Shown here one piece after another: positions 28,140 through 36,927 of a DNA stretch of 64,000 bases; the stretch's first letter is position 1; every line of letters starts with the position of its first letter. The notes below the pieces were generated by a model that was given only the letters and a program-made list of their open reading frames with translations, was not told the origin of the DNA and did not search any database. The DNA is taken from positions 1,495,612-1,559,611 of the forward strand of contig NZ_CP043538.1 of assembly GCF_000364445.2 (NCBI RefSeq). Direction: 5' to 3'. Position numbers and translations under genes: made by a program. This DNA comes from Methylobacterium mesophilicum SR1.6/6. GTDB taxonomy: Bacteria > Pseudomonadota > Alphaproteobacteria > Rhizobiales > Beijerinckiaceae.

Positions 28140-29663
28140 TTAGAAGAACCCGAGCTTCTTGGCCGAGTAGCTGACCAGCATGTTCTTGGTCTGCTGGTAG
28201 TGATCGAGCATCATCTTGTGCGTCTCGCGGCCGATGCCGGACTGCTTGTAGCCGCCGAAGGCCGCATGGGCCGGGTAGGCGTGGTAGCAGTTCGTCCAGA
28301 CGCGCCCGGCCTGAATCGCCCGGCCGAAGCGGTACGCGCGGGTCCCGTCGCGGGTCCAGACACCGGCGCCGAGGCCGTAGAGGGTGTCGTTGGCGATGGA
28401 GAGCGCCTCGGCGTCGTCCTTGAAGGTCGTCACGGACAGGACCGGTCCGAAGATCTCCTCTTGGAAGATGCGCATCTTGTTGTGGCCGCGGAAGACGGTC
28501 GGCTTCACGTAGAAGCCCTCGGCGAACTCGCCGTCCTTGACGTTGCGCTCGCCGCCGGTGAGCAGTTGCGCGCCCTCCTGCCGGCCGATGTCGATGTAGG
28601 AGAGGATCTTCTCCATCTGCTCGCCCGAGGCCTGGGCGCCGATCATGGTGGCCGGGTCCAGCGGCGAACCCTGCGTGATCGCCTCGACGCGCTTCACCGC
28701 CCGCTCCATGAAGCGGTCGTAGATCGACTCATGCACCAGCGCCCGGCTCGGGCAGGTGCAGACTTCGCCCTGATTGAGGGCGAACATCGTGAAGCCCTCG
28801 AGGGCCTTGTCGAGGAAGTCGTCGTCCTCGTTCGCCACGTCGGCGAAGAAGATGTTCGGCGACTTGCCGCCGAGCTCGAGCGTCACCGGGATCAGGTTCT
28901 GCGACGCGTACTGCATGATGAGGCGGCCGGTGGTCGTCTCACCCGTGAAGGCGATCTTGGCGATCCGCGGCGACGAGGCGAGCGGCTTGCCGGCCTCGAG
29001 CCCGAAGCCGTTGATCACGTTGAGCACGCCCGGCGGCAGCAGGTCGCCGATGATCTCCATCAGAACCAGCACGGAGGCCGGGGTCTGCTCGGCGGGCTTG
29101 AGGACCACGCAGTTGCCGGCGGCGAGAGCCGGGGCGAGCTTCCACACCGCCATCAGGATCGGGAAGTTCCACGGAATGATCTGACCGACCACGCCCAGCG
29201 GCTCGTGGAAATGGTAGGCGACCGTGTCGTGGTCGATCTCGGAGATCGAGCCTTCCTGCGCCCGCACGCAGCCGGCGAAGTAGCGGAAATGGTCGATGGC
29301 GAGCGGGATGTCGGCGTGGGTCGTCTCGCGGATCGGCTTGCCGTTGTCCCAGGTCTCGGCCAGGGCGATCAGATCGAGGTTCTCCTCCATCCGGTCGGCC
29401 ATCTTGAGGAGGATCCGGGCGCGCTCGGCCGGCGCCGTGCGGCCCCAGGCCTCCTTGGCGGCGTGGGCGGCGTCGAGGGCCTTCTCGACATCCTGGGCAT
29501 CGGAGCGGGCGACCTCGCAGATGACCTTGCCGGTGATCGGCGAGGTGTTCTCGAAGTAGCGGCCGGCCGCGGGGGCGACCCACTGGCCGCCGATGAAGTT
29601 CTCGTAGCGGGCCGAGAAGGGCGACTTGACCTTGGCGTCGCCGAGGAATTCCGGCTTGTTCAT
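28140..29663 (-). CDS. ExaC/AldB-type NAD-dependent aldehyde dehydrogenase
   Basis: A 507-residue cytoplasmic enzyme of the group that oxidises acetaldehyde and other short aldehydes made by quinoprotein alcohol dehydrogenases. It has [10 protein letters not shown], the cofactor loop [11 protein letters not shown], Glu263 in [10 protein letters not shown] and a double-cysteine active site GEVCTCPSR (Cys302 and Cys304). ATG start with GGAGGGA nine bases upstream. The nearby DUF779 gene is the usual companion. Direct repeats about 130 bases upstream may control it. Confidence 0.93.
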   Translation of the reverse strand: MNKPEFLGDAKVKSPFSARYENFIGGQWVAPAAGRYFENTSPITGKVICEVARSDAQDVEKALDAAHAAKEAWGRTAPAERARILLKMADRMEENLDLIALAETWDNGKPIRETTHADIPLAIDHFRYFAGCVRAQEGSISEIDHDTVAYHFHEPLGVVGQIIPWNFPILMAVWKLAPALAAGNCVVLKPAEQTPASVLVLMEIIGDLLPPGVLNVINGFGLEAGKPLASSPRIAKIAFTGETTTGRLIMQYASQNLIPVTLELGGKSPNIFFADVANEDDDFLDKALEGFTMFALNQGEVCTCPSRALVHESIYDRFMERAVKRVEAITQGSPLDPATMIGAQASGEQMEKILSYIDIGRQEGAQLLTGGERNVKDGEFAEGFYVKPTVFRGHNKMRIFQEEIFGPVLSVTTFKDDAEALSIANDTLYGLGAGVWTRDGTRAYRFGRAIQAGRVWTNCYHAYPAHAAFGGYKQSGIGRETHKMMLDHYQQTKNMLVSYSAKKLGFF

Positions 29664-30007
29664 CGCTGTGTTCCCTCCGTGGGCCCCGGCCTCGCGAACC
29701 GCGGCTCTTGGGCTTAAGCTGGCGCTCGGGCGACCGATCTCAGGGCCGCGTCCGGTTCAACTATGGTCGCAGCCAATGGCTTTTGGCGCGCCGAATCAAG
29801 ATGGACTTTTGGCCAGTGCGCGAGTGAGGCGATCCTACGCCCTTCCGGCCAGCGCCGCGAGGGGGGCGATCCGGCGGCTCCGGCGCCACCATTCGACCGC
29901 TGACCGGAGCGGCGCGCGATCAGACGACCCGTCGGGAAGGCCTGCACCCATGGGGCGCCAGAGACGGCGTCGCGCGGAAGCGCGGCCTGCCAAGATCAGC
30001 TCACGAA
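29664..30007. other. Intergenic region upstream of the aldehyde dehydrogenase
   Basis: No gene seen in 344 bases. It contains two direct repeats of ATGG(A)CTTTTGGC at 29776-29787 and 29801-29814, 25 bases apart, in a local AT-richer patch about 115-150 bases upstream of the aldehyde dehydrogenase start. These are possible activator sites. Confidence 0.45.
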
Positions 30008-30355
30008 TCAGCCCAGGAAGGTGAGCGGAAGGATGAGGGCGGCGAGCGGCAGCGCCGCCAGCGCGGCCGGCCGCAGCCAGCGCGGCCGATAGGAGATCAG
30101 CGCCACGACCATCAGGGCCGATCCGGTCAACGCCCCGGTCCACTGGACGGGACCGAAATTCCAGCCCGCGGACGCCACGGCCGCCGCGAACGACAGCGCC
30201 AGTCCTGACCATCCGGCCGCACGGAGGCTCGGAACCCGCCGCCGGGGCACGGGCGACCGGAAGGCGGCCCGATGATGACGGTCGAGGCTCAAGGCCAGGG
30301 CGGCGAAGCCCGAGAAGCCCAGGAGCAGGCTCAACAGCAGAGCGGGGATGGTCAC
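30008..30355 (-). CDS. DUF3325 family membrane protein
   Basis: A 115-residue protein with about four hydrophobic helices (for example LLLSLLLGFSGFAALALSLD and ALTGSALMVVALISYRP) and DRHH after the first, a DUF3325 pattern. It overlaps the PepSY gene by four bases and is last in the operon. The DUF3649-PepSY-DUF3325 order is familiar from siderophore uptake loci, where the proteins are thought to help reduce or release iron. Role by association only. Confidence 0.78.
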   Translation of the reverse strand: MTIPALLLSLLLGFSGFAALALSLDRHHRAAFRSPVPRRRVPSLRAAGWSGLALSFAAAVASAGWNFGPVQWTGALTGSALMVVALISYRPRWLRPAALAALPLAALILPLTFLG

Positions 30356-31875
30356 GCTTCGACGGTCCCGTGCAGGGTCGCGACGGCCCGCTCGCGGGCA
30401 ATCTCGCCGCGCCGGGCCGCCAGCCGGGCACCGAGGAGGAGCACCAGCCCGATCACCGTGATCGCGGCGTCGAACCCGAGGAATCGCGCTTCGCCGACCG
30501 TCAACATGTCGGCGACCGGGATCGCCAGGAAGGCTGCTGCCGCCAGGCCGAGCGCCGCGGACCAGGCTTTCGCCCGCGGGTAGAGCATCGCCAGCAGGGC
30601 GGCGATCGCCCAGGCGGCGAAGAAGCCGCGGACCTCCCAGTCGCCCCGGGCTTCCAGGCCGGCCGGCAGGAGGCGATTCCCGAGGAAGTAGGCCGCCAAT
30701 CCCACCGGAAGGCCCGCGATGGTCCCGATGTTCAGAAACCGCACGAAGCGCAGGCCGAAGCCTTCCGGATCCGCGCCCCTCGGCGCCCGCGCAACCGTCC
30801 AGAGCACGAGGCCCGAGCCGATGGCGGCGGCGCCCATCACGCCGCAGAGGAAGAACAGCAGGCGCAGGGGTGCCGGCGCGAAATGGCCCTGGTGGAGGCC
30901 GGCCATCACGGCGCCCGTCCGCGTGGCGGCCCCGGCCACGCCGACCCGGGAAATCTCGGCGCCGGTGTCGGCGGCGTAGGCGATCTGCGGGTGGAGATGC
31001 GTGAGCCCGTGTGGCTCCTCGAAATACGCCGTCGCGGTCGCGCCGGCATCCCCGGGCATCGAGACGAACAGGACTTCGGGCGGTTCACCGCCCGCGGCAG
31101 TCGCCCGGTCCACGATCTCGCCCAGCGGCAGCGGCACGCCGGGCCGACCCTCGGGCGGACGGCCGGGCGTCATGATGCCCGCCTCCGCGTAATAGCGGAG
31201 CTCGTCGCCGTGATAGGCCGCCTGGATGCCCCAGGGCATCAGCATCGACGACAGCAGGACGAGGCCGGAATAGACGATCATCAGGTGGAACGGCAGGGCG
31301 AGGACCCCGACCACGTTGTGGGCGTCGAGCCATCCGCGCTGTGCCGAGCGATCCCGCCGGAAGGTGAAGAAGTCGGCGAAGATGCGCCGGTGCGTGACGA
31401 TACCGGCGATCAGCGCAATCAGCAGGATCGTGGCGCAGGCCGAGACGATCCAGCGCCCCCAGATCGGCGGCAGATGCAGCTCGTAGTGGAAGCGGTAGAG
31501 GAAATCGCCGCCCTGCGTGTCGCGGACCGCCGACCGTTCCCCGGTCGCGGGATCGAGGAGGGCGTGGTGGTAGGGGCCCGCGGGGCTCTGCCACCAGTAG
31601 ACCTCCACGGCCGGGCTGTCCGCCTTCGGCAGCCTGACGGACCAGCCCACGGCGTCCGGCATTGTCTTGCGCAGGAACATGCCTGCGCGGGTGGCCGCCG
31701 CGACGGGGTCAGGGGCCGACTCGGACAGTTCGGGGCGCATCCAGCGCGAGATCTCGCTGCGATAGTAACTCGCCGTCCCGGTCACGAAGATCGCGAACAG
31801 CACCCAGCCGACCACAAGGCCGGACCACGTGTGCAGCCACGCCATGGCCTGGCGGAAACTCCCGGTTTGGCTCAC
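30352..31875 (-). CDS. PepSY-associated transmembrane protein
   Basis: A 507-residue inner-membrane protein with the family N-terminus FRQAMAWLHTWSGLVVGWVL, HTW and HE/HR histidines in helices (YRFHYELHLPPIWGRW, IAGIVTHRRIFADFF, WLDAHNVVGVLALPFHLMIV) and about eight transmembrane helices with a periplasmic PepSY region between. Relatives act as haem-binding, FoxB- or PiuB-like ferric-siderophore reductases. Overlaps of four bases on both sides (ATGA) tie it to the DUF3649 and DUF3325 genes. Confidence 0.9.
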   Translation of the reverse strand: MSQTGSFRQAMAWLHTWSGLVVGWVLFAIFVTGTASYYRSEISRWMRPELSESAPDPVAAATRAGMFLRKTMPDAVGWSVRLPKADSPAVEVYWWQSPAGPYHHALLDPATGERSAVRDTQGGDFLYRFHYELHLPPIWGRWIVSACATILLIALIAGIVTHRRIFADFFTFRRDRSAQRGWLDAHNVVGVLALPFHLMIVYSGLVLLSSMLMPWGIQAAYHGDELRYYAEAGIMTPGRPPEGRPGVPLPLGEIVDRATAAGGEPPEVLFVSMPGDAGATATAYFEEPHGLTHLHPQIAYAADTGAEISRVGVAGAATRTGAVMAGLHQGHFAPAPLRLLFFLCGVMGAAAIGSGLVLWTVARAPRGADPEGFGLRFVRFLNIGTIAGLPVGLAAYFLGNRLLPAGLEARGDWEVRGFFAAWAIAALLAMLYPRAKAWSAALGLAAAAFLAIPVADMLTVGEARFLGFDAAITVIGLVLLLGARLAARRGEIARERAVATLHGTVEA

Positions 31876-32183
31876 GCGACGGCCCCGCCTGTCAGGCCGC
31901 CCGCTGCCCAGAGAGCCGCCGCCAGAAGGGCAGCCAGGATGGCCACGACGACCGCCGCGACGGCGAGCGTCCGCGCCGCGAAAACCCAGATCCCGACCGC
32001 CGCCATGATGGCGAAGCTCGCGAGTGTGGCGGCGGACACGGCTTCGGCCCTGGGGCCCGGCAGCGTCACCGCGAGAAGGCCGGTCGCGAGCGCCGCCACG
32101 CCGTAGCCGCCGAGCGCCGCCAAGACTACGCGGCCTGCAACGGTGAGGCGATCGGACAGGGTCGGCGTTGCCCGGGCGCTCAT
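31872..32183 (-). CDS. DUF3649-type small membrane protein
   Basis: A 103-residue protein with three hydrophobic helices (VVLAALGGYGVAALATGLLA, AATLASFAIMAAVGIWVF, AVAAVVVAILAALLAAALWA). The form and its position as first gene before PepSY and DUF3325 match DUF3649 iron-uptake membrane proteins. The ATG at 32183 is used; the longer frame to 32246 has no better start. No outer-membrane receptor gene precedes it in this window. Confidence 0.72.
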   Translation of the reverse strand: MSARATPTLSDRLTVAGRVVLAALGGYGVAALATGLLAVTLPGPRAEAVSAATLASFAIMAAVGIWVFAARTLAVAAVVVAILAALLAAALWAAGGLTGGAVA

Positions 32184-32435
32184 GGCGCCACCTCTCGTTT
32201 CCGTGAGCCCATGGGGCGACCTAAAGCGACCGTCGCGGCGGCGCAACGCCTATGTTCCGGAACGATTCCAGTGTGGCGAGAGAGGCTTAGGTGCCGAGCT
32301 GAGAAGGTGTCCCGTGACGGCGCACGTGAGGATCCCGATTGTCAGGAGCACGTGCCGCGTCTGCCCTGTCCCGTTCGCCCGGCTCTTGGCGATGGGACGG
32401 TCCAATCGGGTCCTACGCTCCCGATACGGGGTGGC

Positions 32436-32690
32436 TCAGCGTCTCAGGACTCTATCCGGCTCCGCACGCTTGGCCCCTCGGATCGACGCGGCTGCGTCCA
32501 TGGCGCTGGGAGGCAAATAGGCGCCGGCATCGGGTCGTCCAGCGACGACGTGGTTGCCGGGCCTCGTCTCCGCTCGGTCTCTACCCCAGCCGTAGCCGGC
32601 GTTGAGACCCGCGTAAAATCCGGTGAAGTCGTCCGCGCGGGCGCTGCCGGCGACGAGACTCAGCAGGATCGGCAGCAAGACGCGGCTCAT
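32436..32690 (-). CDS. Short exported protein resembling a porin N-terminus
   Basis: An 84-residue product with signal peptide MSRVLLPILLSLVAGSARA and a mature start DDFTGFYAGLNAGYGWGRDR, the pattern that opens many alphaproteobacterial outer-membrane beta barrels. It ends after about 65 mature residues, in a Pro/Ala-rich basic tail, with no barrel. Similar short proteins occur in relatives, so it is probably a real small gene and not a truncation, but a degraded porin cannot be excluded. No clear ribosome binding site. Confidence 0.6.
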   Translation of the reverse strand: MSRVLLPILLSLVAGSARADDFTGFYAGLNAGYGWGRDRAETRPGNHVVAGRPDAGAYLPPSAMDAAASIRGAKRAEPDRVLRR

Positions 32691-32700
32691 GGTCAGTCTG

Positions 32701-32738
32701 CAACAAACAAGGCGGCGGCCCCGATCGGAGCCGCCGCC
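32701..32738 (-). terminator. Terminator of the cold-shock protein gene
   Basis: GGCGGCGGC (32711-32719) and GCCGCCGCC (32730-32738) form a 9-bp stem. On the minus strand it is followed by TTGTTTGTTG, a U-rich tract, about 50 bases after the stop codon of the gene at 32788. Confidence 0.65.
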
Positions 32739-32787
32739 CTGAAGTCTCGTCGCTGATCGCGGCGGCAAAGCGGCCGCCGTGACCCGC

Positions 32788-33588
32788 TCAGTCCTCGACG
32801 TTGATGCTCTGGGCCTCGCGGCCCTTCTGGCCTTCGACAACGCCGAGCGTGACCTGCTGGCCCTCGGCGAGGGAGTCGAGGCCGGCCCGGGAGAGAGCGG
32901 AGCGGTGGACGAACACGTCCTTGCCGCCGTCATTGACCGAGACGAAGCCGAAGCCCTTCGCAGGGTCGTACCACTTCACGGTGCCGCTCATCTCCACCGA
33001 CGGGCCGCTGGCGAAGCGGCCACCGCCGCCGCCGCCACCGCCGCCGTACCCACCGCCGCCACCGCCGTAGCCGCCGCCACCGCCGTAACCACCGCCGCCA
33101 CCGCCGGCGCCGAAGCCGCCGGTGCGCGGACGGAACTCGCGCCGGGGCGCGGGAGCCTCGGCCGTGGACGTGTCGACGCTGGTGACGCTGGTCACCTGCG
33201 GGCCCTTCTGACCCTGGGCCGTGGTGACCGTCAGACGGGTACCCGGCATGAGGTCCGCGTGACCGGCCGCCTCGACGGCGCGGATGTGGAGGAAGGCATC
33301 GCCCGAGCCGTCACCCAGCTCGACGAAGCCGAAGCCTTTCTCCTTGTTGAACCACTTGACGGTGGCGTCGCGCTCGGGCCCCGACGCGACCGGGGCAGCG
33401 CCACGCGCCGGGCCGCGGTCGAAGCCACCGCCGCCGAAGCCACCGCCGCCGCCGCCGAAGCCACCACCGCCACCACCGTACCCACCGCCGAATCCGCCGC
33501 TGGGGGCAGCTTGATCAGGCCATCTCGGCTCGCCACTCTCGTCGAAGCCGCGCTTCTGCGGCCCCCTGAAATCACGACCACGTCCCAT
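32788..33588 (-). CDS. Double cold-shock-domain protein with glycine-rich linkers
   Basis: A 266-residue nucleic-acid-binding protein. Two cold-shock domains lie at about 73-138 and 199-264. Both have the RNP1 motif KGFGFV (84-89 and 211-216), and RNP2 is DAFLH (97-101) in the first and VFVH (225-228) in the second. The N-terminus and the linker contain long GGGYGGGG/GGGFGGGG runs (about 31-56 and 157-190), like the RGG/glycine-rich tails of eukaryotic RNA chaperones. Single-domain 70-residue Csp proteins are the bacterial norm; two-domain forms are common in alphaproteobacteria. It probably melts RNA structure in cold or stationary phase. The preceding 312-base gap leaves room for a long 5' leader, a frequent control point for such genes. 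Confidence 0.9.
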   Translation of the reverse strand: MGRGRDFRGPQKRGFDESGEPRWPDQAAPSGGFGGGYGGGGGGFGGGGGGFGGGGFDRGPARGAAPVASGPERDATVKWFNKEKGFGFVELGDGSGDAFLHIRAVEAAGHADLMPGTRLTVTTAQGQKGPQVTSVTSVDTSTAEAPAPRREFRPRTGGFGAGGGGGGYGGGGGYGGGGGGYGGGGGGGGGRFASGPSVEMSGTVKWYDPAKGFGFVSVNDGGKDVFVHRSALSRAGLDSLAEGQQVTLGVVEGQKGREAQSINVED

Positions 33589-33900
33589 AGAAAGCTCGCA
33601 AAAACCGTCCGCCGCCCTTGTCTCGAATACCGCGTGCGCGCCATCCCAGACAGCCCACGCCCCGCACTATCATTACCCCAGGTCGCGGTAACCAAGAATA
33701 ACGCCCCAGTCCTGACGCAATCGGGCCTTGACCGCAAGGACCTTCTGGCCCCAAACGCGCCCGTTTCGTTACTTTCTTGCGGCAAACAACGCAGACGTCG
33801 GTGCGGGGCGCACTGGTCGTTCGCAGTGGAGTGATGGCGTTAGCGAAACGCAAACGCTGCGTGGGTAAGGTCGAAGACGCGCTCCGCACCGCCGGCCGTC
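33589..33900. other. Divergent intergenic region / cold-shock gene leader
   Basis: No gene seen in 312 bases between the cold-shock gene (minus) and the response regulator (plus). It is less GC-rich than its surroundings and may encode a long untranslated leader of the cold-shock gene. No defined hairpin was identified. Confidence 0.45.
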
Positions 33901-34374
33901 ATGATCGCGACACCGACCTTCCCCGACCTCTCGGCCCTCGTCGTCGATGAGAGCCTCTACATCCGCCGAATCGTGCGTGACATGCTGATGCGCGTCGGGA
34001 TCAAGCGCGTCCTCGAAGCACCGGACGGCGCCGAGGCGCTCGGCGTGCTGGCGGAGAGCAAGCCCGACATCAGCATCATCGACTGGGACCTGTCGATCCT
34101 GTCGGGCGAGGAGTTCATCCGGCTCGCGCGCACGCCGACCACCTCGCCCTGCCCCACGATCCCGATCATCCTGATGCTGGCCCAGCCGCGCCGCAACGTG
34201 GTCGACCGGGCGGTGGCGCTCGGCGTCAATGAGATCATCGCCAAGCCGTTCTCGCCCAAGACCCTGTGGTCGCGGTTGGACGAGGTGATCAACCGGCCGC
34301 GGCCGTATTCGCAGGTGAAGAGCCTGCTGCGCCCGATTCCGCGACGCACCAGCGCCATGAAGGCGGTGGCCTGA
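33901..34374 (+). CDS. Single-domain response regulator (CheY-like)
   Basis: A 157-residue receiver domain with a basic tail and no output domain. Acidic Asp16 and Glu17 (VVDES), phospho-acceptor Asp61 (IIDWDLS) and Lys115 (AKPFS) are present. The usual Thr/Ser of the fourth strand is replaced by Ala (LMLAQP, about residue 94), which could weaken or alter the phosphorylation switch. No kinase is adjacent. Starts at an ATG divergent from the cold-shock gene. Confidence 0.88.
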   Translation: MIATPTFPDLSALVVDESLYIRRIVRDMLMRVGIKRVLEAPDGAEALGVLAESKPDISIIDWDLSILSGEEFIRLARTPTTSPCPTIPIILMLAQPRRNVVDRAVALGVNEIIAKPFSPKTLWSRLDEVINRPRPYSQVKSLLRPIPRRTSAMKAVA

Positions 34375-34486
34375 TCGCGGGCCTGCGATCGGACGTTGCA
34401 GTTCCCCACCGAGCCTGTAGGGTCATCGATTAACAAAGGCCGAGCGCGACGCTCCTGGCCGACCCTGAGGATCGACGGCCGCGCCG

Positions 34487-35569
34487 ATGAGGGACGAGAC
34501 CGCCGCGGCCGCACCGTCCCGAATCCAGACCGGCGCGGCGCCGCTTCACACGCCTGACCCCTTCCCGGGCCGGGATCGCCGTCGCGCCGCCTACGCGGCG
34601 CTGGATCTCGGCACCAACAACTGCCGCCTGCTGATCGCCGAGCCGACCTACAGCGGCTTCCGGGTGATCGACGCGTTCTCGCGCATCGTGCGTCTCGGCG
34701 AGGGGCTCGGCACCTCCGACCGCCTGAGCGACGCGGCGATCGAGCGGACCGTCGAGGCGCTGCGGATCTGCCGGACCAAGATGCAGGTGCGCGGGGTGCA
34801 GCGCGCCAAGATCATCGCCACGGAGGCGTGCCGCCTGGCCGTGAACGGCGCGGCCTTCGTCGAGCGCGTCCGCCGCGGCGTGGGGCTCGACCTGGAGATC
34901 GTGGACCGCCAGACCGAGGCCTATCTGGCCGTCACCGGTTGCGCGGCGCTGGCCGACCCGCTGGCGGAGTCGGTCGTGATCTTCGACATCGGCGGCGGCT
35001 CCACCGAGATCGCGTGGCTCGACGGTGCGGCCGCCAACCCGTCTACGGACCCGACCCTGCGGATCCGCGCCTGGGATTCGCTGCCGGTCGGCGTGGTCAC
35101 GTTGGCGGAGCGTCACGGCGGTGCCGAGGTGACGCGGCGGATGTTCGAGGGGATGGTCGAGGAGGTGGCCGAGAAGCTGTCCGCCTTCGCCCTGCGCGCC
35201 GCGGCGGCCGCGACGGCGCCCCGGTTCCATCTGCTCGGTACCTCGGGCACCGTGACGACGATCGCCGCGATGCACCTGCGTCTGGCGCGCTACGAGCGGC
35301 GGCGCGTCGACGGCCTGTGGATGACCGATGACGAGGTGACAACCGCCATCGATGACCTGCTCGACACCCGCCTGGAACAGCGCGCGGACAATCCCTGCAT
35401 CGGTCGGGACCGCGCCGATCTGGTGCTCGCCGGCTGCGCGATCCTCGAGGCGATCCGCCGGGCCTTCCCCGCCGAGCGCCTGCGCATCGCCGATCGCGGC
35501 CTGCGTGAAGGCTTGCTGATGAACATGATGCGGGAGGACGGCGTCTGGAACAGGAAGCCGGTGCGATGA
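34487..35569 (+). CDS. Ppx/GppA family exopolyphosphatase
   Basis: A 360-residue enzyme of the actin-like ASKHA fold that removes phosphate from polyphosphate or from (p)ppGpp. [16 protein letters not shown] (phosphate 1 loop), [32 protein letters not shown] (phosphate 2 loop) and [15 protein letters not shown] are all present. The first 30 residues are low-complexity. It is followed by rlmE, 10 bases from its stop, a pairing that is conserved in this order. Confidence 0.92.
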   Translation: MRDETAAAAPSRIQTGAAPLHTPDPFPGRDRRRAAYAALDLGTNNCRLLIAEPTYSGFRVIDAFSRIVRLGEGLGTSDRLSDAAIERTVEALRICRTKMQVRGVQRAKIIATEACRLAVNGAAFVERVRRGVGLDLEIVDRQTEAYLAVTGCAALADPLAESVVIFDIGGGSTEIAWLDGAAANPSTDPTLRIRAWDSLPVGVVTLAERHGGAEVTRRMFEGMVEEVAEKLSAFALRAAAAATAPRFHLLGTSGTVTTIAAMHLRLARYERRRVDGLWMTDDEVTTAIDDLLDTRLEQRADNPCIGRDRADLVLAGCAILEAIRRAFPAERLRIADRGLREGLLMNMMREDGVWNRKPVR

Positions 35570-35579
35570 GGACATCGCG

Positions 35580-36305
35580 ATGAGCGACCGGCGCGGCGGC
35601 GCGAGTTCCGGGGGCGGCGTGCGCGGGGACCTGAAGCAGCGGGTGAAGACCGGCCGCGGACGGACCCTGTCGCAGAAGCGCTGGCTCGAGCGCCAGCTCA
35701 ACGATCCCTACGTGGCGCGGGCGAAGCGCGAGGGCTATCGATCCCGTGCGGCGTACAAGCTCATCGAGATCGACGAGCGCTACAAGCTGCTGCGGCCCGG
35801 CCAGCGGGTCGTCGACCTCGGCGCCGCCCCCGGGGGGTGGTCGCAGGTTGCCGCGCGCACGGTCGGGTCGACCGGCCGGGTCGTCGGCATCGATCTGCTG
35901 GAGATCGAGCCCATGGCCGGGGTCGAGTTCATCACGCTGGACTTCCTCGACGACGAGGCGCCGGCCAAGCTGACCGCACTGCTCGGCGGACCCGCCGATC
36001 TGGTGCTGTCCGACATGGCAGCGAACGCCACGGGTCACAAGAAGACCGATCACCTGCGCATCATCGGTCTCGCCGAGACGGCGGCCGCGTTCGCCCGCGA
36101 GATCCTGGCACCGGGCGGCGCCTATCTGGCCAAGGTGCTTCAGGGCGGCACCGAGGGCGCCCTCCTGACCGACCTGAAGCGCGACTTCGCCGTCGTCCGT
36201 CACGTGAAGCCGGCCGCCAGCCGCGCGGATTCCAGCGAACTCTACGTCCTGGCGACGGGCTATCGCGGAGCGCCGACCAGCGGGGCGTCTGCCGACGCGG
36301 GCTGA
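35580..36305 (+). CDS. rlmE: 23S rRNA (uridine-2552-2'-O)-methyltransferase
   Basis: Methylates U2552 in the ribosomal A-loop using S-adenosylmethionine. The 241-residue protein has the RlmE core: [20 protein letters not shown] and [13 protein letters not shown] with the first catalytic Lys, the SAM-binding [27 protein letters not shown] with the catalytic Asp, and [12 protein letters not shown] with the second Lys. Slightly longer at both ends than the enterobacterial enzyme. ATG start. Confidence 0.95.
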   Translation: MSDRRGGASSGGGVRGDLKQRVKTGRGRTLSQKRWLERQLNDPYVARAKREGYRSRAAYKLIEIDERYKLLRPGQRVVDLGAAPGGWSQVAARTVGSTGRVVGIDLLEIEPMAGVEFITLDFLDDEAPAKLTALLGGPADLVLSDMAANATGHKKTDHLRIIGLAETAAAFAREILAPGGAYLAKVLQGGTEGALLTDLKRDFAVVRHVKPAASRADSSELYVLATGYRGAPTSGASADAG

Positions 36306-36593
36306 GCCGACCTCAGGCGCCGGTTGCGTGGGCGCGGTCGCTCGTCGTCGTCGGTGGGCTCCTCGCGGATGCGCCTCTCGACGCCCTCGGCCGCCGCTTC
36401 GAGCGGGAGAGCCCCGTCGACGCGGTGCATCCCTGGCGGGCGCAGCTCGCCGCCCGACACCGCGTCGACGTGATATGCGCGCTTGCGGAGATCAGCGTCG
36501 GTCGGACGGGCGACCGAGGAGCACTCGGCGCCGGCGCAGTCCCGATCGTCTGGGCCAACCTGCTGCCACGGCTCCCCGTCGTACCGCTGGAGG

Positions 36594-36623
36594 CCCGCGC
36601 AGCCCGCAGGCGGGCTGCGCGGG
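36594..36623. repeat. Perfect 13-bp inverted repeat
   Basis: CCCGCGCAGCCCG (36594-36606) and CGGGCTGCGCGGG (36611-36623) flank a CAGG tetraloop. There is no T-run on either side. It may end transcription from rlmE or be part of a structured RNA or a dispersed palindromic element. Confidence 0.6.
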
Positions 36624-36860
36624 CGCACCTCGGCAGACAGATCGTCGAGGCTCTTCTGTCTGCCGGAGACGTACTGCCGCGACGACTGCATTGGCCGCGT
36701 GACCGACACGCTCGCCCTGATGTTCGGCGTCACCCTGCCGAAACCCGACGGACCCGGGCTTTTTGAGAACGCGCCGTTCGGCGAGATCAGCCGTCGTCGC
36801 CGCCTGATCCTCGGGAAAATGGCGACGAGGACCGGCGACCGGCGCGCCCGTGCGGCGAGC

Positions 36861-36898
36861 AAAGAAAAGGGGCTGCCGCGGTCATCCCGGGCAGCCCC
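36861..36898 (-). terminator. Rho-independent terminator of the DUF4167 gene
   Basis: GGGGCTGCC (36869-36877) and GGCAGCCCC (36890-36898) form a 9-bp stem. Read on the minus strand it is followed by CTTTTCTTT, and it begins 29 bases after the DUF4167 stop codon. Confidence 0.75.
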
Positions 36899-36927
36899 TC
36901 CTGAAGACGCGGTCCTCGAACCGCCGC

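Larger units (their letters stand above)
36306..36927. other. Long intergenic region between convergent genes
   Basis: These 622 bases hold no gene that can be supported. Open frames on both strands lack ribosome binding sites and recognisable motifs; the minus-strand one (36260-36862) runs into rlmE. The region contains a very stable hairpin (36594-36623) and, at its end, the DUF4167 gene terminator. It may hold decayed sequence or an untranslated RNA. Confidence 0.45.

Noticed and set aside
36260..36862. A 200-codon minus-strand frame
   Set aside because: No ribosome binding site, no recognisable motif, and the last part overlaps rlmE in antisense.
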